This document shows, in pieces, positions 33,593-42,939 of a DNA stretch of 64,000 nt. The position numbers were made by a program, and so were the translations under genes. Position 1 is the stretch's first letter. Each line of letters starts with the position of its first letter. A model generated the notes under the pieces. The model was given only the letters and a program-made list of their open reading frames with translations. It did no database searches and was not told the origin of the DNA. Source of the DNA: Lutibacter sp. (GTDB taxonomy: Bacteria > Bacteroidota > Bacteroidia > Flavobacteriales > Flavobacteriaceae); assembly GCA_002733665.1 (NCBI GenBank), contig NVWM01000005.1:74580-138579 (forward strand), written 5' to 3'.

Positions 33593-36031
33593 CTACTCCA
33601 ACAACTTCGCCATTCCTGTACGTATAATAAGTTCTAATTCTTTTTTGTTAGCATTAGTTGTTTTTCGCTGTAAGTCAACCATTTGACGTAAAAAATTTGA
33701 TGCAGCAACATCTCCTCCATACTTTTTATATTGTACTCCGCCTTTTACAAGACTCTTTACTAAATTGCTAATTGCCTCTTTATTATCACTTTCAGCAATC
33801 CATTGAAAAGCACTTTTATAAGTATTGGCTTTTTTAGCATCTCGAGAGAAAAACAGATTTCTTATCAAATATTTTGAAATATAAGTCATATACTTCGCAT
33901 CTCTATTCTCTAAATAATAGCCTGTCAAAACTTCCGACATATTATCTTTAACGTTATCTGGAAGCGCATCTACCTTTTGCAGTGTATTTTGTCTGTCCAA
34001 TTGATACAACGCTATTATTGCACTCTCAATTACCTTATACGACTCACTATCCATTGCTTTTACAAAATGATTTACATATTTTGGATCTACCAATTTTGCC
34101 AACGTCACATTTGCTGCTGCTTGAACGAGTGTTTTTTTATCATTTTTCGCAAGGTTTTCTACTTGCTGAATAGCATTACCTTTTGAATATTTATTCTTTA
34201 AATCTAAGTTTTCTAATGCAAAAATTCGCAACTTAAATGAGTTGTCATTCAATGCTTTTGTCATTGCCTTAAAGGCTTTTGCATCATCTTGATGGGTTGC
34301 AATATACTCAAGTGCACTTCTTCTACTTGTATAGTTTTTTGCGCTCTTATATTGATAAATCCATTCTTCCAACGTTTTTTCATGTGTGATTTCTGCTAAT
34401 AATGTTCCTGTTGGCTCAACAACAACCGCTTTTAATTTCGAACTCAAAGGGAATTCAAACGAACGATGCTGACCATCTACCCAAACTTTGTGTGATGCTT
34501 TTCCGTTTTCTTCATAAACATCAATAATTAAAGGAAATTCAAATACATTCTCGTCTTGTACAATATCAATCGTAACTTTTTGCTCAAATGCTCCTAGTTG
34601 CTGTATTACTTTTATTTTTGGATGACCTTTTCCAAAAAACCATTGGTTAAAAAACCAATTTAAGTCTTTTCCACTTACAGATTCTAGTGCCAACCTTAAC
34701 TGATGCGCTTCTCCTGTTCCAAATTTATTATCTACCAAATATTTCTTTAATCCAGCAAAAAAGGCGCCATCACCTAAATAATTACGCAACATGTGTAAAA
34801 CTGCTCCTCCTTTTTCATAACTCACAGCATCAAACATCTCGTCTGGAGAATCGTATTTAAAACGAATTAAATGTTTTTTCTCGTTTTTATCTCCTCTAAA
34901 ATATTTTTTATTTGAATCTAACAAATAATCATCTGCAAAGTCTTTTCCGTATTCGTGTTCATACCATAAATACTCACCATAATTAGCAAACGCCTCATTC
35001 ATTGTTAGGTTCGACCAACTTTCTGCAGTAACCAAATCTCCAAACCAATGATGAAAAACTTCGTGTGCTACGACATATTCCCATGAATTTTCATCAATCA
35101 ATTCACCTTTATCTTGATATGCACTTGCAGAATGAGAAACTGCAGTTGTGTTCTCCATTGCGCCACTTATATAATCTCTAACAACTATTTGGCTGTACTT
35201 ATCCCAAGGGTATTCAACACCCAATAAATCTTCAAAAAACTGAAGCATTTTTGGTGTTTTTCCAAAGATGTCTCTTGCAACATCTTCGTATTCCTTTTCT
35301 ACAAAGTACTCAACTGGTTTTCCTTTCCAAATATCTTTTACTATACTAAACTCTCCAGCAGCCATAAAAAACAAATATGGAGCATGTTTTTGCTCTTGTA
35401 TCCATGTGTCTGTTCGTGTTCCGTCTGTATTTTCTTTTTGATTAATAAGTGTTCCATTAGCAAGCGTTACAAACTCCTTCGGAACGGTCATACTAATTTC
35501 TTCTGTTGTCTTTTGATTCGGAGCGTCTATTGTTGGAAACCAAGTACTATTACTCTCCGTTTCACCTTCTGTCCAAATTTGTGTTGGCTTTTCACTATCT
35601 TCATCTCTTGGATCAATAAAATAAAGCCCTTTTTGATTGGTTACACCCATTTTTACAACCTTTTCTGGTTGAGATGTGTATTTTATATAGATTGTATATT
35701 CTTCTTCTTTTTTATAAGTCTTATCTAAATCAATAATTAATTCTTTGTTTTCAAAGTAATTATATGGAACCTTCATTCCGTTTATTGTTACTTCATGAAT
35801 TAGCATCCCTTTAGCATCAAGTGTAACTTTAGAAGTTGGACTAAAATGTGGTGTTAAAGTTAACCACGCTTCTCCAAATAGCAAACTATTAGGTATGTCA
35901 AACTTAACATCTAATTTAGTGTGTACTAAATCATTTATTTTATCTTTTTCGCTTTTATATTGGCTTGATTGAGCATTTGCAAATAATGAGAAGGAGAAAA
36001 TAAAGGCAACTATTAATTTATTAATATTCAT
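33593..36031 (-). CDS. M1 family aminopeptidase
   Basis: An 812-residue zinc peptidase with signal peptide (LIVAFIFSFSLFANAQ), so exported. The substrate-binding motif GAMEN is at 290-294, and the zinc site is HEVFHHW (323-329) with the second Glu in NEAFANYGE. The C-terminal part is a helical HEAT-like domain (about 560-812). It removes N-terminal residues from peptides and probably feeds on external protein. A perfect -7 element lies 25 bases upstream (36056-36063, TATTTTTG on the minus strand). Confidence 0.93.
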   Translation of the reverse strand: MNINKLIVAFIFSFSLFANAQSSQYKSEKDKINDLVHTKLDVKFDIPNSLLFGEAWLTLTPHFSPTSKVTLDAKGMLIHEVTINGMKVPYNYFENKELIIDLDKTYKKEEEYTIYIKYTSQPEKVVKMGVTNQKGLYFIDPRDEDSEKPTQIWTEGETESNSTWFPTIDAPNQKTTEEISMTVPKEFVTLANGTLINQKENTDGTRTDTWIQEQKHAPYLFFMAAGEFSIVKDIWKGKPVEYFVEKEYEDVARDIFGKTPKMLQFFEDLLGVEYPWDKYSQIVVRDYISGAMENTTAVSHSASAYQDKGELIDENSWEYVVAHEVFHHWFGDLVTAESWSNLTMNEAFANYGEYLWYEHEYGKDFADDYLLDSNKKYFRGDKNEKKHLIRFKYDSPDEMFDAVSYEKGGAVLHMLRNYLGDGAFFAGLKKYLVDNKFGTGEAHQLRLALESVSGKDLNWFFNQWFFGKGHPKIKVIQQLGAFEQKVTIDIVQDENVFEFPLIIDVYEENGKASHKVWVDGQHRSFEFPLSSKLKAVVVEPTGTLLAEITHEKTLEEWIYQYKSAKNYTSRRSALEYIATHQDDAKAFKAMTKALNDNSFKLRIFALENLDLKNKYSKGNAIQQVENLAKNDKKTLVQAAANVTLAKLVDPKYVNHFVKAMDSESYKVIESAIIALYQLDRQNTLQKVDALPDNVKDNMSEVLTGYYLENRDAKYMTYISKYLIRNLFFSRDAKKANTYKSAFQWIAESDNKEAISNLVKSLVKGGVQYKKYGGDVAASNFLRQMVDLQRKTTNANKKELELIIRTGMAKLLE

Positions 36032-36099
36032 AAAGGGCTATAATTTTGTTGATTGCAAAAATAAGTTTTCAATCATTAGTACTCGTTAACATAACGTTA

Positions 36100-36130
36100 A
36101 AAGGCGCTTTGATTAACTCAAAGCGCCTTT
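36100..36130 (-). terminator. Strong terminator after the DUF4252 lipoprotein gene
   Basis: A 13-bp perfect stem (36100-36112 with 36118-36130), centre AAGGCGCTTTGA, loop TTAAC. It lies 20 bases past the minus-strand DUF4252 lipoprotein gene and before the aminopeptidase gene. T-rich bases follow on both sides, so it may act in both directions. Confidence 0.85.
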
Positions 36131-36149
36131 AAAATTACTAAATTTTCTA

Positions 36150-36695
36150 TTAATTAAAACTCTTCATGAATGATTCTAATTGTTTCATAGAACCTTCTTC
36201 ACCATCAAACTTTAACTCTTGTGCTAGTGCCATCATTTTAGAAGGATCCATATTGTTCCCTAAAACTCGCACCAAAGCAAAACCCTTTTCTTTATCAGAA
36301 CCAAAAACGATTACTTCATCGATGGCGTCTTCCTCTCCCAAGAATTTTACTTGTACAGATTGTTTACCTCCCATAGAAAACAAATCTTGATACTTCGGGT
36401 TTTTCAAAATTTCTTTGATTTTTTGCTTTTCTATTTTATATTCGACTATGTTATCCTCCTTTAATTGATATCCTAAAAAATTGACTTTTTTAATCGATTT
36501 TAATGTTTCCTTTATTTCTGCAGATGCATCTTCTGTTTTTAAACTCAATACATTTACAGGAATATCCAAAGAAATGAAATCAGTATTTTCATTGCTGTCT
36601 ACATAATATTTTTGTAATGAGGGGTTCTGGTCACACGAAACTGTTAACATTGCTATTACCGCTAATAATCCAAAGTTTTTTATATATTTTCTCAT
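36150..36695 (-). CDS. DUF4252 lipoprotein
   Basis: A 181-residue lipoprotein (signal LLAVIAMLTVSC, lipid Cys about 21). The mature domain resembles DUF4252: VNVLSLKTEDASAEIKETLKSIKKVNFLGY and VQVKFLGEEDAIDEVIVFGSDKEKG. Short DUF4252 proteins are typical partners of an ECF sigma factor and anti-sigma-like protein. It is the last gene of that set and has its own terminator upstream, so it may be expressed at lower level. Function is unknown. Confidence 0.8.
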   Translation of the reverse strand: MRKYIKNFGLLAVIAMLTVSCDQNPSLQKYYVDSNENTDFISLDIPVNVLSLKTEDASAEIKETLKSIKKVNFLGYQLKEDNIVEYKIEKQKIKEILKNPKYQDLFSMGGKQSVQVKFLGEEDAIDEVIVFGSDKEKGFALVRVLGNNMDPSKMMALAQELKFDGEEGSMKQLESFMKSFN

Positions 36696-36720
36696 CTTAA
36701 TATGATTTTAGATAGTTAAA

Positions 36721-36746
36721 AAAACTCTCAGAATTTTGAGAGTTTT
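36721..36746 (-). terminator. Internal terminator within the sigma/DUF4252 locus
   Basis: Stem AAAACTCTCA (36721-36730) / TGAGAGTTTT (36737-36746), loop GAATTT. The minus strand has a T run after it. It separates the two DUF4252 genes and probably gives partial termination. Confidence 0.7.
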
Positions 36747-36754
36747 TAATTGAT

Positions 36755-37297
36755 TTATTGCTTTGCTTTTTTCAAATGCTCTGCTCCATTAATGTTTAAT
36801 GCTCCTGCAATTTCTGAAATCTTATCTAAGTCGATATCTCCTATTAAAGTAAATATTAACGCTTCTACATTCTGACCCTTAACTTCAATTTTACTGTCAA
36901 AACCATTCACAACCATCACCAATTCTTTGATATGACCATCATTTCTTTTACCTTCTTTTACATATACTCTTACATTCCCATCTTTATCTTGAACTCTAAA
37001 AAGTTCTGATAAACTTGCAGATTTAGAATACGAGATAACCGTTTTTACCATGTCTGACGCTATCCTATTATCCTCTGTCATGTACACTTTTACTCCTTTT
37101 ATTCCTTTTACAAGGTCTAAAAATTCTTTTGCTTCATCAACGGTTCTTCCAATCCTTGATCCGATTCTAAATGAAGATTCAAAAACTTGAATTTTTCGTA
37201 CATCTGTATTATCATCATACTTTTCAAAGGCTGGTATCTGTGCATTAGTTAAAAATGGAGTTAATGCTATTGCTATTATTAAAATTATTTTTTTCAT
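36755..37297 (-). CDS. DUF4252 secreted protein
   Basis: A 180-residue exported protein with signal peptide (IILIIAIALTPFLTNAQ) but no lipobox Cys. The DUF4252 landmarks are VKVYMTEDNRIASDMVKTVISYSK and ELVMVVNGFDSKIEVKGQNVEALIFTLIGDID (only parts given). It is related to the next gene but not lipidated, so the pair may differ in location. It follows the anti-sigma-like gene by 7 bases. Function unknown; likely target or partner of the sigma circuit. Confidence 0.8.
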   Translation of the reverse strand: MKKIILIIAIALTPFLTNAQIPAFEKYDDNTDVRKIQVFESSFRIGSRIGRTVDEAKEFLDLVKGIKGVKVYMTEDNRIASDMVKTVISYSKSASLSELFRVQDKDGNVRVYVKEGKRNDGHIKELVMVVNGFDSKIEVKGQNVEALIFTLIGDIDLDKISEIAGALNINGAEHLKKAKQ

Positions 37298-37304
37298 GAT
37301 TCTC

Positions 37305-37760
37305 TTATTTTACTGGTTGTTTAAAAATTTTGTTTGTTGTTGTTTCATATTCACCCAAATAGCCTATTGCTGCTGTCCCTTTATCTAGGTTTTTAGACAG
37401 AATTTGAAAGGCGCCTTTGAGTTCTTCAAAAGCAATTTGTGCTTCTGCAATTTCAGCATCTGAAAATTCAGGTTCTGAAGGTTGGATATTATTATATCCT
37501 GTGTAAACGCTAAAGAGTAATACTACTGACGCTGCTACTGATAACCATTTCCAATTCTTCTTTTGAGTTTTTAACTGGATGGTTTTTGTATAACGTTCGT
37601 TTTTACTTTCAGCAAAATACCCAAATAATGCTCGGTATTCTTCTAAGTGTGGAGCAACTTTACTGTTTACAAAATAATCTTGTAAAACTGCTTCTTCTTT
37701 CAAAGTAGTCTCTGCATCGAGATATTTTTCTATTAATTGTTCAATTTTAATTGATCCCAT
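37305..37760 (-). CDS. Anti-sigma-like membrane protein
   Basis: A 151-residue protein with one transmembrane helix (about 71-88, WLSVAASVVLLFSVYTGY). The cytoplasmic N-terminal part (1-65) has the KYLDAETTLKEEAVLQDYF start typical of anti-sigma-like proteins of Bacteroidota. The outer part is about 60 residues. It overlaps the sigma factor gene by 14 bases, the usual arrangement for such pairs. No zinc motif is visible. Confidence 0.7.
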   Translation of the reverse strand: MGSIKIEQLIEKYLDAETTLKEEAVLQDYFVNSKVAPHLEEYRALFGYFAESKNERYTKTIQLKTQKKNWKWLSVAASVVLLFSVYTGYNNIQPSEPEFSDAEIAEAQIAFEELKGAFQILSKNLDKGTAAIGYLGEYETTTNKIFKQPVK

Positions 37761-38256
37761 AATTGTGTTGTTTAATCAATTTTTCTCTTATTGTTTTTCT
37801 GGCTCTTGATAATGCAACTCTAACCGCTGTTTGCTTTATATCAAGCATCTTGCCAATTTCTTCGTACTCATACTGTTCTACATCTCTTAATTGAATAATC
37901 ATTCGTTGTTGCTCTGGCAACTTTGCTATCAATTGATGTACTATTGATACGCTATCATTCAAGTTTGTCTTTTTATCTAAAGACGTTCCGTTTTCTTTAT
38001 AATTGCTATGAACTAATGATAAATTACTTGCTTGTTTGGACTTTAATCTATCAAAACAATAATTTTTTGTCATTGTCATTGCAAATGCTTCCACATTTTT
38101 ATAAGAACTTATTTTTTCTCTATTTTTCCAAAGTTTTAAAAACAACTCTTGAGTTGCATCTTCAGCTTCTTCAGTAGAGACTAACAATCTTTTTGAGAAT
38201 CGAAAGACCTTATCTTTAAATGGCATTACCATGTTTAGAAACTCTGATTGATTCAT
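37747..38256 (-). CDS. ECF-type RNA polymerase sigma factor
   Basis: A 169-residue sigma-70 family protein with only regions 2 and 4. Region 2 is about 15-80 with EDATQELFLKLWKNR; region 4 is about 108-160 with EYEEIGKMLDIKQTAVRVALSRARK. It leads a four-gene group with the anti-sigma-like and two DUF4252 genes. Its own promoter was not clearly found; GTAAC/CGTC motifs in 38257-38340 could be an autoregulated site. Confidence 0.92.
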   Translation of the reverse strand: MNQSEFLNMVMPFKDKVFRFSKRLLVSTEEAEDATQELFLKLWKNREKISSYKNVEAFAMTMTKNYCFDRLKSKQASNLSLVHSNYKENGTSLDKKTNLNDSVSIVHQLIAKLPEQQRMIIQLRDVEQYEYEEIGKMLDIKQTAVRVALSRARKTIREKLIKQHNYGIN

Positions 38257-38397
38257 TAGTTAGTTTAGTTGATTCTTAATTTTTATTAGTTCGTTACAAT
38301 TATGACGAGCAAGTTACGTTTTTGTAACACAGACTATTAAATTTTGTAATATTTTTTAATACCTTGCGACTATAAATTCACAATTATACCATTATAT

Positions 38398-39849
38398 ATG
38401 AAACGTTTTCTTCCTGTTTTTACCTTATTAGTACTACTCTTTGTTGGAATCAGTTGTAATAAAGATGAAAATAATTTTCCAGATGAAATTGAAATACAAA
38501 ATTTTATTTGGAAAGGTTTAAATGCGTATTATTTTTGGCAACAAGATGTGGAAAACCTTGCAGATAATAGATTTTCTTCACAAACTGAGTTAAACACTTT
38601 CTTAGAAGATTATTCAGAGCCTCAAGATTTATTCTATAATACTTTATTAAATAATTATCCAACTACAGATAAATATTCTTGGATTGTTGATGATTACGTA
38701 GCATTAGAACTACAATTACAACAAGGTATCTCAGGAACTACAGGAGCAGAATTTGGGTTGGTTCCCGAAACAGGGAGCCTAACAGATGTATATGGATATA
38801 TAAAATATGTTATTCCAGGTTCAGACGCAGCAAGTAAAAACATTCAAAGAGGAGACATTTTTCATGCTGTTAATGGTACTGAATTAACAAGAGATAATTA
38901 TCGTCAACTATTATTTTCAAGTACTATAAGTAGTTATACGCTTAATCTTGCAGATTATAATGGAGGAAACCCAACAGATAATGGACAATCGGTAAGTCTT
39001 ACAAAAACGGAAATTCAAGAAAATCCTATTTTTATTACGTCAACATTTGACGTTATGGGCAAAAAGATTGGTTACTTGATGTATAACGGTTTTACAAGCG
39101 TATTTGACAACGAATTAAATGATGCTTTTGCGACACTAAAAAATGAAGGAATAACTGATTTAGTTCTTGATTTACGCTACAATCCTGGAGGATCTGTACG
39201 TACAGCAACTTATCTTTCTAGCATGGTTACTGGACAGTTTACAGGAGAATTATTTACTCAAGAAAAATGGAATGATAAATGGCAAAATTATTTTGAACAA
39301 AACAATCCAAGTAGATTGAATAATAATTTTGTTGATCAAATTGTTGGTGGAAGCGCTATAAACAGTTTAAATCTAAGTGATGTTGTCATTTTAACTACAG
39401 GAGGCTCAGCATCAGCAAGTGAATTGGTTATTAATGGATTAAACCCTTACATAAACGTCACAACTATCGGTACTAAAACTGAAGGAAAATATGTTGCTTC
39501 TATAACTTTATACGATTCTGACAATTATGGACGAGATGGCGCAAACCCAAACCATACATGGGCGATGCAACCAATTGTATTGGAAGAGCAAAACAAATTA
39601 GGAGAAAATGATCAAGATGGTTTTGACCCAACAATTGAATTTCCTGAAGATAGAAATAATTTAGGTGTACTTGGTGAAGTTACTGAACCGTTATTAGAGC
39701 GTGCAATTGTATTTATAACTACAGGTTCAAAAATGAGTCCTACAAATACAACTATAGGTTTTGATACTGTTGAGCTTACAAATTCTAAGAAACATACATT
39801 AGTTGGTTCTAATATGTATGTTGATAAAGAATTATTTGTGATTGATTAA
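38398..39849 (+). CDS. S41 family C-terminal processing peptidase (lipoprotein)
   Basis: A 483-residue envelope protease with lipoprotein signal (LLVLLFVGISC, Cys about 20). It contains a PDZ domain (about 115-200, with VIPGSDAASKNIQRGDIFHAVNG) and an S41 protease core. The catalytic Ser and Lys are in GGSASASEL and GTKTEGK. Such proteins cleave C-terminal tails of exported proteins. It is divergent from the sigma factor gene and alone. Confidence 0.9.
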   Translation: MKRFLPVFTLLVLLFVGISCNKDENNFPDEIEIQNFIWKGLNAYYFWQQDVENLADNRFSSQTELNTFLEDYSEPQDLFYNTLLNNYPTTDKYSWIVDDYVALELQLQQGISGTTGAEFGLVPETGSLTDVYGYIKYVIPGSDAASKNIQRGDIFHAVNGTELTRDNYRQLLFSSTISSYTLNLADYNGGNPTDNGQSVSLTKTEIQENPIFITSTFDVMGKKIGYLMYNGFTSVFDNELNDAFATLKNEGITDLVLDLRYNPGGSVRTATYLSSMVTGQFTGELFTQEKWNDKWQNYFEQNNPSRLNNNFVDQIVGGSAINSLNLSDVVILTTGGSASASELVINGLNPYINVTTIGTKTEGKYVASITLYDSDNYGRDGANPNHTWAMQPIVLEEQNKLGENDQDGFDPTIEFPEDRNNLGVLGEVTEPLLERAIVFITTGSKMSPTNTTIGFDTVELTNSKKHTLVGSNMYVDKELFVID

Positions 39850-39851
39850 GT

Positions 39852-40769
39852 TTATTTTAAGTCAAACTTTAACTCATTCATTACGTCATTATGCTGACTT
39901 TTAGCATAAGCAAAGCCATCTTTCCACCATTGAGCCATTAACTTTTTGTTAAACACTAGCGAATTGGTTGTTAAAACTGTAGGTGTATAATATAAGTTTA
40001 ACTTAACATCATGTTGTTTGGCAGTAAGTTTTCCTATTGTGATATTATGTTTTTCTACATGATCCATCATAAAAGCATATGAATTCATTAATACAGAAAA
40101 AGGATTTTTAGCAGGAATCCTATTAACCTGTGTTGTTTCTGTTTCAAGGATTATAACATCAACTTCCTTTGCTCCTCTTAAAATTGCTTCTCTAATTGGC
40201 ACCAAACAACCCAAACCACCATCTGCATAATGGCAACCATTTTTGTATAATAAACTCATAAAAGGCACATAATTACACGAAGCCCAAATCCAATCACAAA
40301 AATCATTATAATTGTAATCATTGATAGATTTGTACTCAACTTCATTACTTGTAACATTTGAAACTGTAACTATTGCCTCTATATTACTTTCTTTAAGTTT
40401 GTTAAAATCTGCTTCTGTAATTTTCTTACGGATTAACTTGCGAAGATTTTTACTTTCTCCAAAAGTTTTTCTTCCCATGATAAAATTCCATAAGATATTG
40501 AGATGTCGAATATTTACTACTTTATTTCCATCAATCGTTTTTACAGTAAATGGGTTGTTACTAAATATACTTCTTTGATTTACAGATGTATATAAATCTC
40601 TCAATCCCTCAATATTCCCTAAACCCAAATGCGTTACCATCAAACTTCCTGTAGAAGTTCCTAAAAATAAATCGTATTTTTTCTTACGCTCTTGTATCAA
40701 ATACTGCGCAACACCTCCTGCAAACGCTCCTTTACTTCCTCCTCCAGAAATTACTAGTGCTGTTTTCAT
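39852..40769 (-). CDS. Patatin-like phospholipase
   Basis: A 305-residue enzyme. The patatin motifs are GGGSKGAFAGG (9-19, oxyanion hole), nucleophile Ser in GTSTG (about 38-42) and the acid in DGG (about 180). It has no signal peptide, so it acts in the cytoplasm or on the inner membrane face. It would release fatty acids from phospholipids. It converges with the S41 gene 2 bases away. Confidence 0.88.
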   Translation of the reverse strand: MKTALVISGGGSKGAFAGGVAQYLIQERKKKYDLFLGTSTGSLMVTHLGLGNIEGLRDLYTSVNQRSIFSNNPFTVKTIDGNKVVNIRHLNILWNFIMGRKTFGESKNLRKLIRKKITEADFNKLKESNIEAIVTVSNVTSNEVEYKSINDYNYNDFCDWIWASCNYVPFMSLLYKNGCHYADGGLGCLVPIREAILRGAKEVDVIILETETTQVNRIPAKNPFSVLMNSYAFMMDHVEKHNITIGKLTAKQHDVKLNLYYTPTVLTTNSLVFNKKLMAQWWKDGFAYAKSQHNDVMNELKFDLK

Positions 40770-40911
40770 GTGTATAAATATTGTTTTTTATCAGTCACAT
40801 GTGTTCGCTATTAATCATTCTCATAGGAGAAAATGTTTTTTAACATGCTCTGTTCAATTATATCTTTTATTTGATTATTTTTGAACCTTCTTTTAACTAT
40901 AAAGATACAAT

Positions 40912-41463
40912 ATGCAATTCAAATTCGGAATAGTTTTATTAATTTTAATTACAACAACAAGTTGTGTTAAAAAAACAGTCTTAGAAACAACTTTTGACTG
41001 CTCAAATAGTGTTTCATTTTCTGATACTAAAAAAGTAAAAGACATAAAGAAAAACTTTACAATTGCTGTACCTGAAAATTGGAAAACACAATTATACTAT
41101 GACGAATTTCAATCTGATATTTTTACTGCTGACACAACAAAAGAATTATCAGACACCTATATTTTGGATGCTTCGTGGAAATTTGGAGAATTGATATTAG
41201 ATACAGGATTTGAAACTAAAATGCGATCAAATAGTGATATGAATGTCGTTATTTCTAAGTTTGAAAATATTCAAGAAAAACCTGCCTTTTGGTATGTTGA
41301 AAAAGGAGAAAATAAAGGTTTTGATTATCAAGTGCTACATATCTATTTGAAAACATCAGTAGATACTTATTTAGAAATTAAAACCGAAGTCTATGGAAGC
41401 AAAAATGTTGAAAAGCGATTTTGTGAATCCATGCAGATAATTAAATCAATTGAATTTATTTAA
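40912..41463 (+). CDS. Hypothetical lipoprotein
   Basis: A 183-residue lipoprotein (signal IVLLILITTTSC). The mature domain contains KKNFTIAVPENWKTQLYYDEFQSDIF, a pattern seen in PsbP/photosystem-like or YqgU-like lipoproteins, but I do not name a family. It lies 21 bases before lysA and may be in one operon with it. Confidence 0.6.
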   Translation: MQFKFGIVLLILITTTSCVKKTVLETTFDCSNSVSFSDTKKVKDIKKNFTIAVPENWKTQLYYDEFQSDIFTADTTKELSDTYILDASWKFGELILDTGFETKMRSNSDMNVVISKFENIQEKPAFWYVEKGENKGFDYQVLHIYLKTSVDTYLEIKTEVYGSKNVEKRFCESMQIIKSIEFI

Positions 41464-41484
41464 AATTTTAAAAACGGTACTTAA

Positions 41485-42690
41485 ATGAAAAGAGAATTAC
41501 TATTATCTTTAGTTGAAAAATTCGATAGTCCCTTATATGTTTACGATGCATCAAAAATTGAAGCGCAATATAAACGCATAACAAGTGCATTTTCTTCAGT
41601 AAAAAGTTTAAAAATAAACTATGCTGTAAAAGCACTTTCAAATGTTACCGTTTTAAAATTATTTAAAAAGTTGAATTCTGGTATAGATACAGTTTCTATT
41701 CAAGAAGTGCATTTGGGTTTAAATGCAGGATTTGATCCAAAAGATATTATTTTTACGCCAAATGGTGTATCTCTTGAAGAAATTGAAACAGTTGCGAAAT
41801 TAGGTGTACATATTAATATAGACAACCTATCTATTTTAGAACAGTTTGGACAGAAATACCCTAAAACTCCTGTTTGTATCCGCATCAATCCTCATGTAAT
41901 GGCTGGTGGACATCATAAAATATCTGTTGGTCATATAGACTCTAAGTTTGGAATTTCAATATATCAAGTTCCGCATATTAAGCGTGTTGTTGAAAATACT
42001 GGAATGCATATCAATGGAATTCATATGCACACAGGATCAGACATTTTAGATATTGATACTTTTTTGCGTGCTACAGAAATTTTATTGGATACAGTAAAAG
42101 AATTTGATACAATTGATTTTGTTGACTTTGGAAGCGGATTTAAAGTGCCATATAAAGAAAATGATATTCAAACGAATATTGAAGAGTTAGGTGAAAGATT
42201 AGGAAATCGATTCAATGATTTCTGTGAAGAATATGGTCGAGAACTGACTTTAATGTTTGAGCCTGGAAAATTCTTGGTTAGTGAGTCTGGGAAATTTTTG
42301 ACGAAAGTAAATGTAATCAAACAAACTACATCTACTGTTTTTGCAGGAATCGATAGTGGATTTAATCACTTGATAAGACCTATGATGTATGAATCATATC
42401 ATCATATTACAAATATTTCTAATCCTGATGGAAGAGAACGTTATTATACCATTGTCGGATATATTTGTGAGACTGATACATTTGGAAGTAACCGAAGAAT
42501 TAGTGAAATAACAGAAGATGATATTTTATGTTTTGATAATGCTGGTGCATATTGCTACTCTATGGCTTCTAACTACAATTCAAGATATAGACCAGCAGAA
42601 GTGCTTGTATATAAAGGTAAAGATTATTTAATCCGAGAAAGAGAAACATTTGATGATATTTTAAGAAATCAAGTTAATGTTGATTTATAA
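41485..42690 (+). CDS. lysA: Diaminopimelate decarboxylase
   Basis: A 401-residue PLP enzyme that decarboxylates meso-diaminopimelate to lysine. The PLP Lys is in NYAVKALSN (about residue 50), GIHMHTGSDI is the HxGSxI-type loop and FEPGKFLV and DTFGSNR are further landmarks. The last step of lysine synthesis; next to the threonine operon, which shares the aspartate pathway. The coding region ends 55 bases before the thr leader peptide. Confidence 0.93.
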   Translation: MKRELLLSLVEKFDSPLYVYDASKIEAQYKRITSAFSSVKSLKINYAVKALSNVTVLKLFKKLNSGIDTVSIQEVHLGLNAGFDPKDIIFTPNGVSLEEIETVAKLGVHINIDNLSILEQFGQKYPKTPVCIRINPHVMAGGHHKISVGHIDSKFGISIYQVPHIKRVVENTGMHINGIHMHTGSDILDIDTFLRATEILLDTVKEFDTIDFVDFGSGFKVPYKENDIQTNIEELGERLGNRFNDFCEEYGRELTLMFEPGKFLVSESGKFLTKVNVIKQTTSTVFAGIDSGFNHLIRPMMYESYHHITNISNPDGRERYYTIVGYICETDTFGSNRRISEITEDDILCFDNAGAYCYSMASNYNSRYRPAEVLVYKGKDYLIRERETFDDILRNQVNVDL

Positions 42691-42711
42691 CGAAATAACT
42701 TTCTAAAAAAC

Positions 42712-42741
42712 TTTGCCATTTAAAATTTACGCTTACATTTG
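42712..42741 (+). promoter_or_regulatory. Promoter of the threonine operon
   Basis: TTTG (42712-42715) and TACATTTG (42734-42741), with 18 bases between TTG and the -7 element: the best promoter in the window. The -7 position predicts a start at about 42745-42748, right at the ATG of the leader peptide, so the transcript may be leaderless. Confidence 0.8.
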
Positions 42742-42745
42742 TCAT

Positions 42746-42832
42746 ATGTTAAGTAGAAATAACTTTTTTAATGGCACTACTCTTACCACTTCTATGGTGT
42801 CTATTTCTATGGTGACAATCATGACCCTTTAG
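42746..42832 (+). CDS. thrL: Threonine operon leader peptide
   Basis: An unannotated 28-codon frame (ATG 42746, TAG 42830) ending GTTLTTSMVSISMVTIMTL. Six Thr, two Ile and three internal Met in 19 residues are the products of the pathway started by the next gene, so ribosome stalling on these codons could sense their supply. This is the classical attenuation arrangement. Hairpins lie downstream: ACCC/GGGT around the stop, TTTTC/GAAAA at 42873-42890 and ATCAGT/ACTGAT at 42896-42911. A shorter in-frame start at Met17 is possible. An overlapping Leu-rich frame from 42771 is thought less likely. The name is by analogy to E. coli. Confidence 0.7.
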   Translation: MLSRNNFFNGTTLTTSMVSISMVTIMTL

Positions 42833-42895
42833 GGGTTTTCATTTACACATATTATCCTAGGTTAACTCTTTTTCAATAAAAATGAAAAGGCAAAA

Positions 42896-42916
42896 ATCAG
42901 TTACTACTGATATTTA
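42896..42916 (+). terminator. Possible attenuator hairpin before thrA
   Basis: ATCAGT (42896-42901) / ACTGAT (42906-42911) with loop TACT, extended by further A-T pairs past one mismatch, followed by a T-rich stretch. It lies 24-44 bases before thrA and is a candidate for the terminator or part of the alternative fold. A fold calculation is needed. Confidence 0.4.
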
Positions 42917-42939
42917 TTAAGCACCACAATTTATTAAAA

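Noticed and set aside
38257..38340. Possible second XRE operator (GTTACAA and TTGTAAC) upstream of the sigma gene
   Set aside because: The half-sites are in opposite orientation and spaced 21 bases or more, unlike the 10-base spacer at 32867-32892.
42771..42815. Overlapping Leu-rich frame MALLLPLLWCLFLW in the thr leader region
   Set aside because: It is only 14 codons, is not linked to Thr metabolism and lies in a different frame from the Thr-rich peptide, which starts at the promoter.
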